The translations under genes and the position numbers were made by a program. Shown one piece after another: positions 63,353 through 64,000 of a DNA stretch of 64,000 nt. Origin of the DNA: Paenibacillus rubinfantis (lineage in GTDB: Bacteria; Bacillota; Bacilli; Paenibacillales; Paenibacillaceae). The notes below the pieces were generated by a model that saw nothing but the letters and a program-made list of their open reading frames with translations, was not told where the DNA came from and searched no databases. Numbering within the stretch: position 1 is the first letter of the stretch; the number at the start of each line of letters is the position of its first letter. Where the stretch lies: NCBI RefSeq assembly GCF_001486505.1, contig NZ_LN909048.1, positions 18,964-82,963 on the forward strand, in the 5' to 3' direction.

Positions 63353-64000
63353 TTAGCTTTTCCTTTTCTTGACTTGGATCGTTCGCAGCTGCGAATCGGC
63401 TGGTCCCTGGCATTTGGCTCCGGAATCCCGCAGCATCAACAACCGCTGCTTAAGTGTCTCCGTGATGGTCTCTCCAGGGTAAATCAGTGGAATGCCGGGA
63501 GGATACGGGATGATCATTTCCGCCGCTTGCCGGCCGAGGCTTTCCTCGATGGAAATCGCCTCGATCTCTGCCGAATGCAGAGGCGTAAGACTAAACGGTA
63601 CCGGCTCGGACACCTCCGACAAACGGTCCCCATCATCGACAATGTTCCACGTGGAAAATGGATCGATCGGCACCGTATTGACGCTGAAGCCCATCAAATC
63701 CCCTGATTCTTCATCAGCTTCGGCAATCCGCTTTAATGCTTGCAGCAGCCGTTCGGCGTCCTCCATCGTTGTCCCCGGACCCAGTGCCAATACGACATAG
63801 CGGTCATCACTCATCTCCGGTACGATACCTTCGGCTTCGAGCCGTTCTTGCAGTTCATACCCGGAATGGGCTGCGTATGCATCAAAAAGAACAAGTTTCA
63901 AAGGATCTTGGATAGTATATGCAGCAGCCTCTCCGCTGGCGCCCGGCGGTGCAACGACGCCGAAGCGCGGCAGCTTGGCCAGGCCGCGCCGCACATGCGC
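63353..64000 (-). CDS. yaaO: Orn/Lys/Arg decarboxylase family protein, C-terminal part
   Basis: The last 215 or so residues of a PLP-dependent decarboxylase; the gene continues beyond the window. Visible parts are the end of the large domain and the C-terminal domain with IIPYPPGIPLIYPGETIT, typical of this fold-type I family. The PLP lysine lies outside. The neighbour tmk supports the YaaO assignment; the substrate is unknown. Confidence 0.88.
   Translation of the reverse strand, partial: AHVRRGLAKLPRFGVVAPPGASGEAAAYTIQDPLKLVLFDAYAAHSGYELQERLEAEGIVPEMSDDRYVVLALGPGTTMEDAERLLQALKRIAEADEESGDLMGFSVNTVPIDPFSTWNIVDDGDRLSEVSEPVPFSLTPLHSAEIEAISIEESLGRQAAEMIIPYPPGIPLIYPGETITETLKQRLLMLRDSGAKCQGPADSQLRTIQVKKRKS

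Overview
The window looks like a chromosomal segment of a spore-forming Paenibacillus-type firmicute. It has moderately high G+C and a full set of sporulation genes (spoIIE, yabP, yabQ, spoVT, fin, spoVG, sspF, yabG). Their order follows the Bacillus subtilis segment from yaaO to hprT, almost entirely on the minus strand. The [FeFe]-hydrogenase genes point to a facultative anaerobe that makes H2, as reported for P. macerans; the species assignment is inference.

Layout from right to left, which is the direction of transcription. 64000-57515: yaaO (partial), tmk, darA, yaaR, holB, ricT, yabA, trmN6, rsmI. 57110-57361: abrB on the plus strand behind a promoter surrounded by Spo0A boxes. 56792-42617: an HD hydrolase, tatD, a 3D/G5 wall protein under a c-di-AMP riboswitch, rnmV, rsmA, yabG, veg, sspF, ispE, purR, spoVG, glmU, prs, pth, fin. 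42461-32707: mfd, prsA, spoVT, yabM (broken by an apparent sequencing-adapter junction), mazG/yabN, hbs, yabO.

Between yabO and yabP, neighbours in B. subtilis, lies an accessory block of about 16.5 kb. It holds hydE, a two-gene fused pyruvate:ferredoxin oxidoreductase, the trimeric hydrogenase HydCBA and hydG on the minus strand, and aspA-hydF on the plus strand. Rex-type operators precede both hydE and the oxidoreductase operon. Together the block encodes a complete route: pyruvate is oxidised to acetyl-CoA and reduced ferredoxin, and HydABC draws on ferredoxin plus NADH to make H2. HydE, HydF and HydG build the H-cluster, and Rex ties expression to NADH/NAD+. The block also carries two AT-rich orphan genes and a 1.3 kb IS3-family element that has landed in the loop of the hydG-operon terminator.

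15955-1 returns to the conserved order: yabP, yabQ, divIC, yabR, spoIIE, yabS-like VWA gene, yabT-like kinase, tilS and the first codons of hpt. It is interrupted by an oligopeptide-type ABC operon (4187-9896) and its neighbouring winged-helix regulator.

At a finer scale, the intergenic regions carry at least three kinds of repeat: a roughly 160-base element with a covarying hairpin, TAACGGAC inverted repeats, and a 115-base imperfect palindrome. No rRNA, tRNA or CRISPR array was seen.
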